Shown piece by piece: positions 62,947 through 64,000 of a stretch of 64,000 bases of DNA. Each line of letters begins with the position of its first letter. The stretch's first letter is position 1. Under the pieces are notes generated by a model. That model did not search any database and was not told the DNA's origin. It was given only the letters and a program-made list of their open reading frames with translations. The stretch comes from Symbiodinium natans (Eukaryota; Sar; Dinophyceae; Suessiales; Symbiodiniaceae): positions 205,660-269,659 of the forward strand of contig CAJNDS010001136.1 of assembly GCA_905221605.1 (NCBI GenBank). Reading direction: 5' to 3'. Position numbers and translations under genes: made by a program.

Positions 62947-64000
62947 TTATAGGGCCGGGGCCCCATAAACCCTGAAGCCTAAAGCCTAAACCCTAACCTA
63001 ACCCTAAGCTTCACCCAAAACTCCTTTAACCCCTACACTCTAAACCTTAAACCCTAAACCCTAAACCCTAAACCCTAAACCCTAAACCCTAAACCCTCAA
63101 CCCTCAACCCTCAACCCTAAACTCTAAACCCTAAACCCTAAACCCTAAACCCTAAACCTGCAAGTCGCAGCCTAGGTGCCCACCACGACCCGAGAACTGA
63201 CCACGGTGCAGCGCGCCTATCGGACGCTGATGAGGTCGGGGTGCTGATACTCCCTTCAAGGGGTTGTTGAGCTGGGGTTGAGGGTTTCGGGTTAAGGGTT
63301 TAGGGTTTAGGGTTAAGGGCTCAGAGTCATTTAGGGCTTAGGGTTGAGGACTTCGGGCAGGGTTGTAGGGCGCAAGAGGGTTTTGTTCTTGATTCAGCGG
63401 CAATCTCATAGGATGGTGGTAAGCAAGGGCCCCATTGGCCTTGCCCAATACTCTGAGTCTTCCGACCCACGTCTCAAAAACCCTAAGCGTTAGACCCTAA
63501 ATAAGATGTTTCAAAAAAAGCAAGTCCGACACGGCCCCAAGCCCGTGCCGAACCTTAATCCCACGCCAGGAAGCTCCACCAACACACCTCAACCCCTACC
63601 CTTCAAACTCCTAAACTCCTTTAAACCCACCCCTCAACCCTTAACCTCAACCCCTGAGCCCTTAAACCTCTCTACCCCCCTTAATCCCTACCCCGTAATA
63701 AACCCCTAAACTCTAAGCCCCTAAACCCCAAAACCCTAACCCCTAAACCCCTAAACCCCTAAACCCCTAAACCCCTAAACCCCTAAACCCCTCAACCCCT
63801 AAACCCTAAACCCCCAAACCCCAAACCCCAAACCCCAAACCCCAAACCCCAAACCCCAAACCCCAAACCCCAAACCCCAAACCCTAAACCCTAAACCCTA
63901 AACCCTAAACCCTAAACCCTAAACCCTAAACCCCAAAACCCCCGCGCCAGGAAGCTGCACCCGGACCGCATCGGCCAGTCGGAAGAGCTCGGGAAGGCGG
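53492..64000 (+). CDS. SAP-like and J-domain protein (multi-exon, 3' incomplete)
   Basis: Hand-joined exons: 53492-53546, 55075-55132/138, 55735-55770, 56666-56725, 57095-57109, 57437-57509, 58286-58360, 59056-59075, 59222-59272, 60499-60580, 62544-62608, 63176-63234, 63951-64000. Order of parts: a Lys/Ser/Pro-rich start; a SAP-like helix pair ([10 protein letters not shown] ... [15 protein letters not shown]) as in SAP and MANF C-terminal domains; a second helix pair ([14 protein letters not shown]); [17 protein letters not shown]; a Pro-rich linker ([15 protein letters not shown]); the motif PTPTAWGF; and a J domain with [16 protein letters not shown] including HPD. J domains stimulate Hsp70 ATPase, so a chaperone adaptor role is inferred. 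I recall this combination from Symbiodiniaceae proteins. The start lies left of 53492 or was missed; the window ends in the J domain. Confidence 0.8.
54465..54800. repeat. (TATACA)n / (TA)n microsatellite
   Basis: About 300 bp of ATATAC hexamers with TA runs. Long frames on both strands (54423-54915) are Tyr/Ile/Met/Val translations of it and are not genes. Likely in the intron 53547-55074. Confidence 0.97.
55075..55138 (+). CDS. Exon: nuclear-localisation-like basic segment
   Basis: TTGGCACAG acceptor; [20 protein letters not shown]. The KRRR cluster could be a nuclear localisation signal (inference). The donor is one of GC at 55127, 55133 or 55136. Confidence 0.6.
55500..55665. repeat. (CCCTAAA)n array before the SAP-like exon
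   Basis: About twenty C-strand heptamers, with CCCCAAAG units to its right, leading to the exon at 55735. Confidence 0.96.
55735..55770 (+). CDS. Exon: first helix of SAP-like domain
   Basis: CCAGAG acceptor (start could also be 55731 or 55738); [14 protein letters not shown] donor (55771, GATTCT). Joins in phase 0 to [13 protein letters not shown], completing the domain. Confidence 0.8.
55771..56190. repeat. (GGGTTCTTA)n repeat at intron 5' end
   Basis: About 45 units of a nine-base TTAGGGTTC form with GGGCTCTGA and GGGTCTTGG variants. It begins two codons' length into the intron and replaces the usual TTTAGGG block. Confidence 0.95.
56666..56725 (+). CDS. Exon: second half of SAP-like domain (Cys pair)
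   Basis: CTGGCCAG acceptor; [22 protein letters not shown] donor (56726). The C-A-G-C and EKADLE features match SAP/MANF-C-like domains common in dinoflagellate proteins. Confidence 0.85.
56748..56905. repeat. (TTTAGGG)n array at intron 5' end
   Basis: About twenty G-strand heptamers begin 22 bases after the donor at 56726. Confidence 0.97.
57095..57109 (+). CDS. Probable 15-nt microexon (VRLQQ)
   Basis: TCTGCAG acceptor, GTGCGTCTTCAGCAG, GT donor (57110). It supplies the VRL expected after ADLE in SAP-like domains (ADLEVRLQQALLERF) and is phase 0 on both sides. Without it the domain would read ADLEALLERF, so it is likely but not proven. Confidence 0.5.
57180..57420. repeat. (CCCTAGAA)/(CCCTAAA)n array at intron 3' end
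   Basis: CCCTAAA flanks with a central block of CCCTAGAA and CCCAAGAA octamers; ends 17 bases before the exon at 57437. Confidence 0.95.
57437..57509 (+). CDS. Exon: second helix-pair ([10 protein letters not shown])
   Basis: ATGGAAG acceptor; [24 protein letters not shown] plus one base; GA donor (57510). Phase 1 join to GCCAAGCCGG at 58286 gives [13 protein letters not shown]. Confidence 0.85.
57540..57745. repeat. (CCCTAAA)n array with CCCTGGA variants
   Basis: About 28 C-strand heptamers at the 5' part of the 57510-58285 intron, an exception to the usual polarity. Confidence 0.96.
58286..58360 (+). CDS. Exon: [17 protein letters not shown]
   Basis: CACCCAAG acceptor; [24 protein letters not shown] plus one base; GC donor (58361). 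Nearly all codons GC-ending. The minus-strand frame over it is a shadow. Confidence 0.82.
59056..59075 (+). CDS. 20-nt microexon (RLEGPKA)
   Basis: GGCAGCAG acceptor; with one base from 58360 it reads RLEGPKA; GT donor (59076) inside GTTTGCG. Phase fits both neighbours. Directly followed by a TTTAGGG array. Confidence 0.6.
59085..59186. repeat. (TTTAGGG)n array filling a 146-nt intron
   Basis: G-strand heptamers fill most of the short intron 59076-59221; no C-strand partner is present. Confidence 0.96.
59222..59272 (+). CDS. Exon: [17 protein letters not shown]
   Basis: GCTTGGCAG acceptor; [19 protein letters not shown] donor (59273). Phase 0 on both sides, leading into the Pro-rich linker exon. 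Confidence 0.7.
59740..60110. repeat. Long (CCCTAAA)n array block
   Basis: About 50 C-strand heptamers, with CCCTCAA and CCCCTAA variants at the right end. Confidence 0.98.
60165..60446 (+). other. Open frame inside an intron, status unknown
   Basis: The frame includes [20 protein letters not shown] and [20 protein letters not shown], which looks protein-like, but it lies inside the 59273-60498 intron, has weak codon bias, and its end is CCCTAAA repeat. The GAGCAAGGGACCCGGATG motif near 60343 repeats AGCAAGGGACCCGAATG near 60147, so this may be a small insertion with near-direct repeats. Confidence 0.25.
60499..60580 (+). CDS. Exon: Pro-rich linker
   Basis: CTTCCAG acceptor; [27 protein letters not shown] plus one base; GT donor (60581). 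Phase 1 join to GCATCCTGCCCC at 62544 gives EKAGILPLRR. Confidence 0.82.
60600..60662. repeat. (TTTAGGG)n array at intron 5' end
   Basis: Nine exact G-strand heptamers starting 19 bases after the donor. Confidence 0.97.
60896..60992. mobile_element. MITE-like family 4, intact 97-bp copy
   Basis: GGGATGTTCCCCCTTAAGCT at the left and GTATAGGGGGGAACATCCC at the right are inverted repeats. The interior TCATAGGGGGTACTACAATCCC matches 48140-48170. Confidence 0.85.
62100..62335. repeat. Long (CCCTAAA)n array
   Basis: About 32 C-strand heptamers with few variants, in the 3' part of the 60581-62543 intron. Confidence 0.98.
62544..62608 (+). CDS. Exon: PTPTAWGF segment before the J domain
   Basis: CCCAAAAG acceptor; [23 protein letters not shown] donor (62609). 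TAWGF preceding the J domain is a feature I recall in related dinoflagellate proteins. Confidence 0.8.
62815..62945. repeat. AT-rich microsatellite (TA)n / (ATAAA)n
   Basis: TA runs flank ATAAATAT repeats. The minus-strand frame here is Tyr/Ile-rich low complexity and is not a gene. Confidence 0.95.
63176..63234 (+). CDS. Exon: J domain, helix II start
   Basis: CAGCCTAG acceptor; [19 protein letters not shown] plus AG; GT donor (63235). Phase 2 join to GAAGCTGCACCCGG at 63951 gives LMRKLHPDR. Confidence 0.88.
63480..63940. repeat. C-strand repeats: degenerate, then (CCCCTAAA)n, (CCCCAAA)n and (CCCTAAA)n
   Basis: From left to right: degenerate C-rich spacer (63506-63709, whose frame is not a gene), eight CCCCTAAA, ten CCCCAAA, seven CCCTAAA. 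Three variants in consecutive uniform blocks right before the acceptor at 63950. Confidence 0.93.
63951..64000 (+). CDS. Exon: J domain HPD loop (cut by window end)
   Basis: CGCGCCAG acceptor; [17 protein letters not shown]. The HPD tripeptide needed for Hsp70 stimulation is intact. The exon continues beyond or ends at the window edge. Confidence 0.88.

Overview
The window reads as nuclear DNA of a dinoflagellate, most likely a Symbiodiniaceae or other Suessiales species (inference). Three things support this. Both recognisable genes encode proteins of a style I associate with that group: a ubiquitin-like plus RCC1-like repeat protein, and a SAP-like plus J-domain protein. The genes are cut into very short, GC3-rich exons (15 to about 100 nt) with many GC and some GA splice donors. 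All recognisable genes lie on the + strand, as in dinoflagellate unidirectional clusters.

The most striking property is that introns and spacers are saturated with telomere-type heptamers, TTTAGGG on the + strand and CCCTAAA. The arrays alternate in orientation: short unique islands usually have CCCTAAA on the left and TTTAGGG on the right. Many of these islands are exons, so a typical intron starts with UUUAGGG repeats just after the donor and ends with CCCUAAA repeats just before the acceptor. The two ends could pair into a hairpin.

Layout. 1-9.8 kb: arrays mixed with candidate exons of one or more unrecognised genes; 6.0-9.6 kb is poor in arrays. 9.8-17.5 kb: long arrays and many short islands whose coding status is open. 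17.5-26.4 kb: a probable multi-exon gene of unknown function with several phase-consistent exon joins. 27.4-29.2 kb: isolated candidate exons and a long array block. 29.276-50.58 kb: the ubiquitin-like/RCC1-like gene, with eight repeats assembled from 16 exons plus three N-terminal exons; a 100-N assembly gap (33180-33279) interrupts it. Its 4.2 kb intron holds several minisatellites. 50.8-53.4 kb: no confident gene. 53.49 kb to the right edge: the SAP-like/J-domain gene, truncated by the window end inside the J domain.

Between exons lie at least eight families of small terminal-inverted-repeat (MITE-like) elements without coding capacity. Two copies are split internally by a telomeric array, which shows that arrays arise inside pre-existing sequence. 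Exon models were joined by hand from reading frame, splice phase and protein repeat homology. Exons outside the two main genes are weaker, because a short GC-rich island is often open in one frame by chance.
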